DNA of 64,000 nucleotides from Pedobacter punctiformis (GTDB taxonomy: Bacteria > Bacteroidota > Bacteroidia > Sphingobacteriales > Sphingobacteriaceae). Under the pieces are notes generated by a model. The model saw only the letters and a list, made by a program, of their open reading frames with translations, was not told the DNA's origin and ran no database searches. Position 1 is the stretch's first letter. Every line of letters starts with the position of its first letter. The translations under genes and the position numbers were made by a program. Positions 53,219 to 61,133 of this stretch are shown here, piece after piece. The DNA lies in the NCBI RefSeq assembly GCF_027213715.1, contig NZ_JAPWGM010000006.1, forward strand, positions 248,001 to 312,000, read 5' to 3'.

Positions 53219-54037
53219 ATGAGCACATTGGCACCAATTGGTATTTTTGATTCGGGCTATGGAGGTTTAACCGTTTTTAGATCAATAGCAGATAAACTAC
53301 CGGATTATAATTATATCTATCTGGGCGATAATGCACGATCTCCTTATGGCGATCATTCTTTTGAAACCATTTATAAATACACTTTAGAATGCGTAGAATG
53401 GCTTTTTAATCAAGGCTGCCCTTTGGTTATCCTGGCTTGTAATACGGCTTCAGCAAAGGCGCTAAGAACCATTCAGCAGAAAGATTTACCAGCTAAGCAC
53501 CCTGGCAAACGGGTTTTGGGTGTAATCAGACCTACAGCAGAGGTGATAAACAATTTTACCGAAAGTAAAGAAGTTGGCGTAATGGGTACCCGTGGGACGA
53601 TAAATTCTAAATCATACCTTTTAGAGATCAACAAATTTTTCCCTGATCTTAAAGTTTATCAGCAAAGCTGCCCGATGTGGGTTCCTTTAATTGAAAATAA
53701 TGAGCATTTACAACCCGGAGCAGATTTTTTTATAAATGAATACTGCAACGAATTACTTAAGCAATCTGATGAAATAGATTGTATTCTTTTGGCATGCACG
53801 CACTATCCGTTATTAATGCCAAAACTTAAGGCTTTTTTACCCGACCATATTAATATTTTAACCCAGGGGGAGATCGTAGCCAATAGTTTGGCTGATTATT
53901 TACAAAGACACCCTGAAATTGAAACTACACTGGGTAAAGGCGGACAAAAAGTATTCTACACCAGTGGAGATACTACAGTCTTTGATGGACATGCTTCCAT
54001 CTTTTTTGGAGAAGAGTTGAAATCTTCCAGAATGTAA
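53219..54037 (+). CDS. murI: glutamate racemase
   Basis: A 272-residue enzyme making D-glutamate for peptidoglycan. The catalytic pair is Cys74 in VILACNTASAKAL and the later Cys in ILLACTHYPLL. The N-terminus GIFDSGYGGLTVFR binds substrate. I use the ATG at 53219, because the longer reading covers a terminator hairpin. It closes the envelope block and converges on the cytochrome peroxidase gene. Confidence 0.96.
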   Translation: MSTLAPIGIFDSGYGGLTVFRSIADKLPDYNYIYLGDNARSPYGDHSFETIYKYTLECVEWLFNQGCPLVILACNTASAKALRTIQQKDLPAKHPGKRVLGVIRPTAEVINNFTESKEVGVMGTRGTINSKSYLLEINKFFPDLKVYQQSCPMWVPLIENNEHLQPGADFFINEYCNELLKQSDEIDCILLACTHYPLLMPKLKAFLPDHINILTQGEIVANSLADYLQRHPEIETTLGKGGQKVFYTSGDTTVFDGHASIFFGEELKSSRM

Positions 54038-54066
54038 TTTACCTTGTAAAGACGAAAACAATTAAA

Positions 54067-55206
54067 CTATTTTGGCAATTCCTCAACCCGGGTTAAAACA
54101 GTTGGTGAAGATAAAGCCTCTAAGAAAGCCACAACAGCATCCTTTTCTGCTCCACTCAGTTTTAAACCTTTTAAAAGTTTATCATTTTTAGGAAGTAATG
54201 GATCATTTTCCTGCTCTGGTTTAACTCTTTGCACCGGCATACCTACATTATACATATTCATTACGCCATCCATATCCGGAAATAAGCCATTGTGAAACCA
54301 CGGTGCTGTTTTCATTACGTTTCTTAATCCCGGCGTTTTAAATTTACCTACATCTTCAGGTTTTTTAGTTACATTGTATAATCCCAAATCTTCGTATTTA
54401 CGGCCATAATAGGTTAATCCGTCGTTGTGAAATTCGTTGTCGGTAAACAAAGGGCCATTGTGGCAATTAATACAACGGGCTTTGGTTCTGAAAAGGTGTA
54501 AACCCAATATTTGTTGGTCTGTTAATGCGTTTTTATCCTTAGCAAGAAAGCGGTCGAAGGATGTTCTTCTGCTTACAATGGTACGTTGAAAAGTAGCCAG
54601 GCTTTCAAAAATTCTTTCGCTGGTAATTTGAGCAGAACCGAAAGCACCTATAAAGTAAGGTTTATAACCTTTTATTTTACTTAGTTTCTTAGGCAGTGCC
54701 TTTATGTCCTGATGCATTTCATTATGCGCAGCCACAGGATTCCCTGCCTGCTCTTCTAAACTATTTGCCCGTCCATCCCAAAATAAACGTTTGTAAAACC
54801 AAACATTCTCCAAAGAAGGCGCATTTCTGATGTTATTTAAGTGATCGTGCCCTACCGAAACCTGACGGCCATCTGTCCAGTGCAAATCTGGCGCATGACA
54901 GCTTGAACAGGAAATTTGATTTGAACCGGATAAACGGGGGTCAAAAAATAATATTTTACCTAACTCCGCAACTTTTTTAACTGAATCATTTTTTAAATTA
55001 ACAGGAGAGGGCGGAAGCTCAGCTAATTCCTGAAAAACAGCATCTTTATCTACTGTGGGTTTAGGCCATTGATCTGTAGATTTAGCATATACCTTACGTA
55101 AACTATCGATACTCAAATCGTCTTCACGATTGAACTCGGAAGATTGAAATGAAAATAAAATTAAACCGGTAAGAATAATAACCAGTCCACAAAAAACTTT
55201 ATTCAT
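54067..55206 (-). CDS. di-haem cytochrome c peroxidase
   Basis: A 379-residue periplasmic protein of the CCP/MauG family. The N-terminal helix (about 5-20) is a signal or anchor. The first haem site CSSCH is at residues 100-104 and the second CINCH at 245-249. Likely axial ligands or nearby residues are in the MNMYNVGMPVQ segment. It reduces hydrogen peroxide with electrons from small cytochromes; MauG-like oxidation is also possible. It is the last gene of the TonB receptor operon and starts 3 nt after the previous stop. Confidence 0.92.
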   Translation of the reverse strand: MNKVFCGLVIILTGLILFSFQSSEFNREDDLSIDSLRKVYAKSTDQWPKPTVDKDAVFQELAELPPSPVNLKNDSVKKVAELGKILFFDPRLSGSNQISCSSCHAPDLHWTDGRQVSVGHDHLNNIRNAPSLENVWFYKRLFWDGRANSLEEQAGNPVAAHNEMHQDIKALPKKLSKIKGYKPYFIGAFGSAQITSERIFESLATFQRTIVSRRTSFDRFLAKDKNALTDQQILGLHLFRTKARCINCHNGPLFTDNEFHNDGLTYYGRKYEDLGLYNVTKKPEDVGKFKTPGLRNVMKTAPWFHNGLFPDMDGVMNMYNVGMPVQRVKPEQENDPLLPKNDKLLKGLKLSGAEKDAVVAFLEALSSPTVLTRVEELPK

Positions 55207-55209
55207 GGG

Positions 55210-56790
55210 TTAAAAATACAGATTTAGGCTGATATTTGAAGAAAAACGATCTTTGCCAGGCGTATTTAATGTTGTTCTTTGGAGATCAACATAGTTACCC
55301 ACATGCTGAATATAATTCCCTGAAACCTTTATAGAAGTTTGTATTCCTTTATAAGTAGGGAATGAATAGTCTGCCGATAATCCTAAAGCATAATTATTTG
55401 AAGTATTAAATTGATAATCAGGATAGATCACATAGTTATAAAATACATTTTCGTTTTCTGTTCGTGCAAAAAAACTGGATGATGTTTTTAAGCTATACAC
55501 AGCAGAAATTGCTGCGCCGAAGCTATGGTTGTTGCTTAATTGTTTATTAATTCCCCAGCCAGCATTAAAATTAACCCTGCTGCAAGAAATATCTACTGCA
55601 TAATTCCCATCTTTCTTAATATCTTCAAGATGCTGAACGCCAAAATTTAAATTATGCACCAGTCCATTTTTATTTTTTAAAGTATAGAATAACTTCAAAC
55701 CGTAAGATTCCTGGTCATTTATATAATTTATACCAGCAAGCTCATTGTCATAACCTGCACCAGCATTATAGTTGTAGTTAACTGATAGATTAACCTCACT
55801 TCTTTCTGTGTTTTTGTGCCAGACTAAATTTGCTGAAGAATGTTTAATATCATAAGTCATAAACTCACTGAAACCAACATCATCTGTAAAATTTCTTTTA
55901 AAAAGTTGTGATTCATTACCTTTTTTTAAGGTTAAAAGTATATTGTCGTCTGTAGTTATGCTATAATTAACATACGCCTTAGCATATTGACGGTCCTGGT
56001 TATTATCATACCTTAATAAATTCTTTACCTGAACAATTTGGGCACTACCATAGCCTTTTATTAAATAATTTGTAAAAATTTCACTAACTGTATTTTCGAA
56101 ATACGAACTATTTTTATAACCAACTCCAATTTGCTCTCGTCCATAGCCATATTGATATCCAACCCCAACCAGTAATTTATCTGAAAGGTTATAGCCAATA
56201 GCAGGGTTAATGTTTAGCTGAAAATCTCTTACATCTCCCCGCGGATCATTATTACTAAAATGATTGCCAATTCTATAGTCTATTGCTAAAGATAAAGGAA
56301 GATTGTCAGCTATCATTGCTCTGCTTACTGCCGCATTAATTTTATAAACCGAACGCTCATAATGATTGTTTTTAATTGAACCAAAATAATATGGAGAACT
56401 GTTGCTAAATCTGGATTGATGTGCCCAGCGTGTGCTGTCTTCTGTACTTCTTTGATAATTAAAAGATCCATAAAGATGAAATTTTTCAAGTGTTGTTTTC
56501 CCTTCACTAAATAATGAAAGAGATTGAACTTTAGAGGCACCCTGAACAGGTATATAATGTCCTTTATCAAAATCATATCTAACGGTTAGATTATTGTACT
56601 TATTCGGCATCATTTTTTCCATAAAAAATGGATTTTCCTTTGAAAATTGATACAATTGGGTTAAGGCCGAATCTACAGAATAGCTTTTACTAACTAACGA
56701 TTGAGTTCGGAAGGCCTTTTCGTTAGTTTGTGCAAAAACTTTAAATATGGATAAAATTATTACTATTGATATAATGATGAGTTTTCTCAT
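55210..56790 (-). CDS. DUF6850 family outer-membrane beta-barrel protein
   Basis: A 526-residue exported protein (signal peptide to about residue 21, FKVFAQ) of beta-barrel type, rich in aromatic and Asn residues. Segments such as HLYGSFNYQRSTEDSTRW and KLLVGVGYQYGYGREQIG alternate as barrel strands, and it ends SSNISLNLYF. I recall this family (DUF6850) next to TonB receptor plus DUF4876 genes in Bacteroidota. The function is unknown. It lies 32 nt after the DUF4876 gene. Confidence 0.75.
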   Translation of the reverse strand: MRKLIIISIVIILSIFKVFAQTNEKAFRTQSLVSKSYSVDSALTQLYQFSKENPFFMEKMMPNKYNNLTVRYDFDKGHYIPVQGASKVQSLSLFSEGKTTLEKFHLYGSFNYQRSTEDSTRWAHQSRFSNSSPYYFGSIKNNHYERSVYKINAAVSRAMIADNLPLSLAIDYRIGNHFSNNDPRGDVRDFQLNINPAIGYNLSDKLLVGVGYQYGYGREQIGVGYKNSSYFENTVSEIFTNYLIKGYGSAQIVQVKNLLRYDNNQDRQYAKAYVNYSITTDDNILLTLKKGNESQLFKRNFTDDVGFSEFMTYDIKHSSANLVWHKNTERSEVNLSVNYNYNAGAGYDNELAGINYINDQESYGLKLFYTLKNKNGLVHNLNFGVQHLEDIKKDGNYAVDISCSRVNFNAGWGINKQLSNNHSFGAAISAVYSLKTSSSFFARTENENVFYNYVIYPDYQFNTSNNYALGLSADYSFPTYKGIQTSIKVSGNYIQHVGNYVDLQRTTLNTPGKDRFSSNISLNLYF

Positions 56791-56822
56791 GTAAATCGAA
56801 ATGGTATATGTTTGGTATGTTT

Positions 56823-58145
56823 TTATTTAAAAGCTCTTGGCAGGGCAATATCCAAAAAGTTAAAATCTTCAGTTGAATTATTAGTGTCTTTTAATACAAC
56901 TCTTCCATTTTCTGTTTTTTCTGTTTTTCGGATAACAGATTGAGAGGTGTAAGCTCCTTTTGGAACAAATGCAAAGCCAGCATCAAGATCAGCGCCTAAT
57001 TTTTTTGGTAATCTCGAGGTTGCTACGTTTGGCTGAATTTCCATAGCATCAATAATGTACTTTGAGGGGATTTGATAATATTTACGGACTGTTGGAGAAG
57101 GAGCTGTTTTAAGTGGCTCATTATACATTGGCCAGTTTTTAACATTTTGTGTTCCATCTACTTTAAAAATTGCTATCCCTGTTCTGCCGGGATTATCCAA
57201 AATCATATCTGTACCCGTGTAAGAAAGTACTTCAACATTAGGAACAAGTGGATTATCTATATCAGAATCTAATGGTTTCGGTAAAAAAGATCCATAATAT
57301 GCTTCAAAATCTGCTTTACTCAAATCTACAGTTAACTCCGGGTTGCGGACCGAAATTGTTTGACCATCGGTTCCGGTAAAGGGCGATTTATGATTTAATG
57401 CAGTTTGGGCCAGGATAATACTTTCTCCTGGTTTAACAGGGTAAGTTTTGCCATTTCCCGGAATCATAAATAATGTTTTTGCATAGACAAAATCAGTGTT
57501 AGGATCTCCGTTTGTTATGATCATATTAAGAGATTTAGACCAATCATACTGACCGTTTGCCTGGAAATTATAATTGGTATTGGTTGTACTTTGTCTGCCC
57601 CATATCTCAGATATATACAAACTATCGGCATACATTATTTGATCCGTGTTATTATAAATCTCAATAAATTGATCTCTGTAAAGTGCGCCCAGGGTTCTGT
57701 CTGATCCAGCATAATACACCTGCTTTATTAACCAGGTACCAATAGTGCCTGATTTAAGATTTAAAATTAGTTCTGCTTGGTTATCTTTGTTAATCAACTT
57801 GTTTTTTTCAGCAGCATTAAATATTACTGGTTTTGTTGTTATTATTCCAGTAATCGCTGTATAGTCGCTTGCAGATATTGTGTAACTCACATCCACATCA
57901 TACCTTCCTGCTGGCAGATCTGAGAAAGTCCCTGTACCTTTATCATTTGTAGTAAGTGATAGGTATCTTCCACTGATTAAACTTTTTATTCTAACAGTAA
58001 TATTGGCAACCGGGAACGTATAACCACTATTGGCCAGATCAAAAGCTACTTTTACATTTAAATCGGTGGGAAGAACATCAGGTAGGTGTTCCTTTTTACA
58101 AGCAAATAATAACCCTATAACTATTACGAATAAAATTTTTTTCAT
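56823..58145 (-). CDS. DUF4876 lipoprotein
   Basis: A 440-residue lipoprotein (lipobox GLLFAC, Cys16). An N-terminal Ig-like or transthyretin-like domain (NVKVAFDLANSGYTFPVANI, then GTGTFSDLPAGRYDV) precedes a domain with LIKQVYYAGSDRTLGALYRDQFIE-type sequence, the DUF4876 signature. It starts 5 nt after the receptor stop, so it is probably a surface partner of that receptor, as SusD is for SusC. Its ligand is unknown. Confidence 0.8.
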   Translation of the reverse strand: MKKILFVIVIGLLFACKKEHLPDVLPTDLNVKVAFDLANSGYTFPVANITVRIKSLISGRYLSLTTNDKGTGTFSDLPAGRYDVDVSYTISASDYTAITGIITTKPVIFNAAEKNKLINKDNQAELILNLKSGTIGTWLIKQVYYAGSDRTLGALYRDQFIEIYNNTDQIMYADSLYISEIWGRQSTTNTNYNFQANGQYDWSKSLNMIITNGDPNTDFVYAKTLFMIPGNGKTYPVKPGESIILAQTALNHKSPFTGTDGQTISVRNPELTVDLSKADFEAYYGSFLPKPLDSDIDNPLVPNVEVLSYTGTDMILDNPGRTGIAIFKVDGTQNVKNWPMYNEPLKTAPSPTVRKYYQIPSKYIIDAMEIQPNVATSRLPKKLGADLDAGFAFVPKGAYTSQSVIRKTEKTENGRVVLKDTNNSTEDFNFLDIALPRAFK

Positions 58146-58150
58146 GGCTA

Positions 58151-60925
58151 TTAAAGTTTTAAAGATAATTCAATGCCAAATGTTGGTGCACCGTTTGGAA
58201 ATACCAGGGTGTTACTGTTCGGCTTTTTATAGGTGGGTTGATAGTTCAGGAAGTTATATGCATTAAAAGCGAACTTAAATCTCTTTTTGATTTCCTTAGC
58301 CAGACTCAAGTGATAATTTGAATAAATTTTATACTGATTATCAGATGTAAGTTCATTTTCCGGTATAAACAAATGACCGTAAACTTTATTGTTTGGATCA
58401 GGGTTTGTTATTTCAATATATCTTACATCGCGGGTAAAATAGGCCTTCGGAACCCCATCATTGACATTTGTAAGTGTTTTGTTTAAGAAGCTAAACTCTG
58501 CTGTTAATTGTACAATCAGACTAATGGCTGGAATATGCGTAGATGATGTTACTCTGCCCGAACTGAAATATGTTGTTTTTTTTCTTGGAGCATAAACGCC
58601 GGTTATAGGGTAGTCCGGAATGGTGTTGTTATCCGAAATTGTAGTTTCAAAACGATCTGATGTTTCCTGATAACTTGAACGGTATATTCCACCACTGATA
58701 TTAAAGGAAGTTGAGATTACCTCGTATTTTGGAGTGCTTAATATTACATCAAAACCCTGGTTGTTTGCTTTGAGATCGTTATTAAACTCGTTATGATTAA
58801 CCAAAAATCTTTTGGTTCCATTTTCAGTAATCGAAGGCTTGGAGCCAGGTGTAAAAACCGCTGCATATTGAGGAAGTGTTAATATTTCGAATTGCTTAAC
58901 AGTATTGTATCCCTGAGTATTTAACTTGTGGAACAAGGAAAAGGATAGTTGATAATCTTTTATTTTGTATAATCCTGAAAGCTCAAAGGTCTGTCCTTTT
59001 GATGATTTTAGCTTACTGCCATCAGGATCATATCTGCGAACATAATAAATACTTGCACTTTCATTCGCATTTCCATTGTAAGCATTAATTAACGGTACAT
59101 CAACAAAAGTTGGTCCGGGATATCTTTGTGCCAGACCAGGGGATTTAACAGAAAGACCATACGCAAAACCAAGTCTGAAATTTTTTGTTAGCTGATAATT
59201 AATATTGGTACGGGGAGATAATGTTACGAAGCCATTTTGTCCATCCAAACGCAATCCACCTCTAAAGTTCAAATCGCGGCCACTAACTTTTAAGGTAAAT
59301 ACATCTTCTGCATACAGGCCAAAATCTTTCTGTGCATAGGCTAATGAAAAATCATAATAGCGTTCAGATGGACCGGCCGATAAACTATTGCCCGTTGTAT
59401 TATAACCAGGTCTTGATCTTGCTGGATCAGAAAGCCTGCCTAAACCATTGTTTGCAGCATATGAAAAATTAGCGCCGAAGTTTAAGAAATGGTTTAAGTT
59501 ACCTGTTTTGTATTCGGCATTTAAATCAAGCTGTGCTGAAGCCGTAATTGGCCTTCCATCCACATCACTTATTGCAGTATAAATACCTTTATCATAAATT
59601 CCGTTAACAAGACCAGTTTCTGTAGCATTATTGTATAAAATATAAGGACTATTTACAAATTGTTCTGTATAACTGCGTTGGTGTGAAGCCCCATATCTTA
59701 AATTTAAACCAATATTTTTAAGGAAATCAGTATTTAACCGATAACTTGTTCGGTTACTTACACCCATGTTCCAGCTGTGGAAACTTACAATTCTACTTGT
59801 AGGATCATCATCATCCTTTTTAATGCCATCTAGGTTTCTACTATAGTCAAAACTTAGAGTATTTTTTATTCTTTTATCCTTACCAAAGCTATTTGTCCAC
59901 ATGGCATTGGTGTTAATCCGCTTATAGGCTTTTATCTTATCCCTGTTATCAGCATATGAGTTAACATAATTTACACCTACATTAAAGCTGCCTAATTGTG
60001 GACTAAGCATAAACCCCCTCGAGAAACTATATGAAGTTGCGTTATCACGAACCTGCATGCGTACATAAGCAGGTGATTTGCCAGCCTGTCTTTCTATTAT
60101 AACTGCTCCGTCAGACAGATCACTATATTTTACCGAAGGAACACCTGCAATAACTTCAATACTTTCAATATTATCTGCTGATATTTGCCTTAAATCCGTT
60201 CCTCCATATGCGAAATCTCCGCTATAAGAACTTGTAGAAGTTGTACCTGTTAAACCAAAGTCGTTGCTGCTAATACTGGTACTTCCTAAACCTCTTAAGC
60301 CTGGATTATACCCTTGCATATTTGCATTATTAGAAATATTATTGCCATCTACGATTATGGCAACACCAAAAGAATTGTTTAGCGTAAAAGGATCCCTTCC
60401 ATTAGTTGTGAGCTCAAAAGCCGATCTTAAAGTTAAATTTTGAATATTTTGCAAAGAGGGCGGTGTTATCTTCCGATTGGGTATCTGATTTAATAAATCG
60501 TTAACGCTTAGTGCTGGAGTTTGCTCAATTAAATCTCTTGTAATAATTAAAGATGAGTTGGTAGACCCAGAGTAATTCCTTTTTGCATTAATTTCGATGT
60601 TTTCTAAACTTAAATCTAAAATTTTAAGCGAAATATTTCCCAGATTAGTTTCTCCCGATTTGACAGTAACAGGAATTCGCAGCTTTTGAAAACCGATATA
60701 AGAGAATTCTAAAGTCAAAACGTTATTTATCTCTGATCCGTTAATTCTAAAAACACCCGATTTATCGGTAGTAGCGTATTGATTGGTTTCAATAACTTTG
60801 ATATTAACAAGCTCTAACGGTTTGTTTTGGGAATCTACCACTTTTCCGGTGATCTGGTTTTTTATCTGTGCCACCCCGGCAAACCAAATAAAAACAAAAA
60901 TGAATGAAATGTAAAGTTTTCTCAA
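58151..60925 (-). CDS. TonB-dependent receptor (TTG start)
   Basis: A 924-residue outer-membrane receptor with a carboxypeptidase-regulatory-like N-terminal domain (about 22-105; ITGKVVDSQNKPLELVNIKV), a plug domain (NDLLNQIPNRKITPPSLQNI) and a barrel ending FPNGAPTFGIELSLKL. The start must be TTG at 60925: a stop lies three codons upstream, no ATG lies in the first hundred codons, and the signal peptide (RKLYISFIFVFIWFAGVAQ) begins right there. It heads a four-gene operon with DUF4876, DUF6850 and cytochrome peroxidase. Paired operator-like sites flank its promoter. Confidence 0.93.
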   Translation of the reverse strand: MRKLYISFIFVFIWFAGVAQIKNQITGKVVDSQNKPLELVNIKVIETNQYATTDKSGVFRINGSEINNVLTLEFSYIGFQKLRIPVTVKSGETNLGNISLKILDLSLENIEINAKRNYSGSTNSSLIITRDLIEQTPALSVNDLLNQIPNRKITPPSLQNIQNLTLRSAFELTTNGRDPFTLNNSFGVAIIVDGNNISNNANMQGYNPGLRGLGSTSISSNDFGLTGTTSTSSYSGDFAYGGTDLRQISADNIESIEVIAGVPSVKYSDLSDGAVIIERQAGKSPAYVRMQVRDNATSYSFSRGFMLSPQLGSFNVGVNYVNSYADNRDKIKAYKRINTNAMWTNSFGKDKRIKNTLSFDYSRNLDGIKKDDDDPTSRIVSFHSWNMGVSNRTSYRLNTDFLKNIGLNLRYGASHQRSYTEQFVNSPYILYNNATETGLVNGIYDKGIYTAISDVDGRPITASAQLDLNAEYKTGNLNHFLNFGANFSYAANNGLGRLSDPARSRPGYNTTGNSLSAGPSERYYDFSLAYAQKDFGLYAEDVFTLKVSGRDLNFRGGLRLDGQNGFVTLSPRTNINYQLTKNFRLGFAYGLSVKSPGLAQRYPGPTFVDVPLINAYNGNANESASIYYVRRYDPDGSKLKSSKGQTFELSGLYKIKDYQLSFSLFHKLNTQGYNTVKQFEILTLPQYAAVFTPGSKPSITENGTKRFLVNHNEFNNDLKANNQGFDVILSTPKYEVISTSFNISGGIYRSSYQETSDRFETTISDNNTIPDYPITGVYAPRKKTTYFSSGRVTSSTHIPAISLIVQLTAEFSFLNKTLTNVNDGVPKAYFTRDVRYIEITNPDPNNKVYGHLFIPENELTSDNQYKIYSNYHLSLAKEIKKRFKFAFNAYNFLNYQPTYKKPNSNTLVFPNGAPTFGIELSLKL

Positions 60926-60944
60926 TTTAGACTAATTCTAATTA
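60926..60944 (+). promoter_or_regulatory. 19-bp dyad operator site, proximal copy
   Basis: TTTAGACTAATTCTAATTA, holding the dyad TTAGA-n5-TCTAA, touches the TTG start of the receptor gene and lies downstream of the -7 element. An identical copy is at 60985-61003. Confidence 0.75.
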
Positions 60945-60949
60945 CCGGG

Positions 60950-60981
60950 CAAATATGTAAAATTTAACAATAATTAACAAA
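60950..60981 (-). promoter_or_regulatory. TonB receptor operon promoter
   Basis: On the minus strand a -33 TTTG (60981-60978), a 20-nt spacer and the -7 CATATTTG (60957-60950, one mismatch to TAnnTTTG) lie between the two identical operator-like sites. Confidence 0.6.
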
Positions 60982-60984
60982 TTG

Positions 60985-61003
60985 TTTAGACTAATTCTAA
61001 TTA
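60985..61003 (+). promoter_or_regulatory. 19-bp dyad operator site, distal copy
   Basis: An exact second copy of TTTAGACTAATTCTAATTA, 59 bp from the first and just upstream of the -33 element of the receptor promoter. Confidence 0.75.
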
Positions 61004-61107
61004 ATAATACAGGTTGCTGATTGATCGCATTTAGAAATTGCTCTGTCAGCTAAACTTCATCATTAAAAAGAATCTATTTTTATTTAGGTTGTAAATATTT
61101 AAAAGGA

Positions 61108-61115
61108 TAACTTTG
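61108..61115 (+). promoter_or_regulatory. amidophosphoribosyltransferase promoter, -7 element
   Basis: TAACTTTG matches TAnnTTTG exactly and ends 18 nt before the ATG at 61134. A TTG lies 16 nt further upstream. Confidence 0.55.
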
Positions 61116-61133
61116 CGGCTTCAAACCCACACA

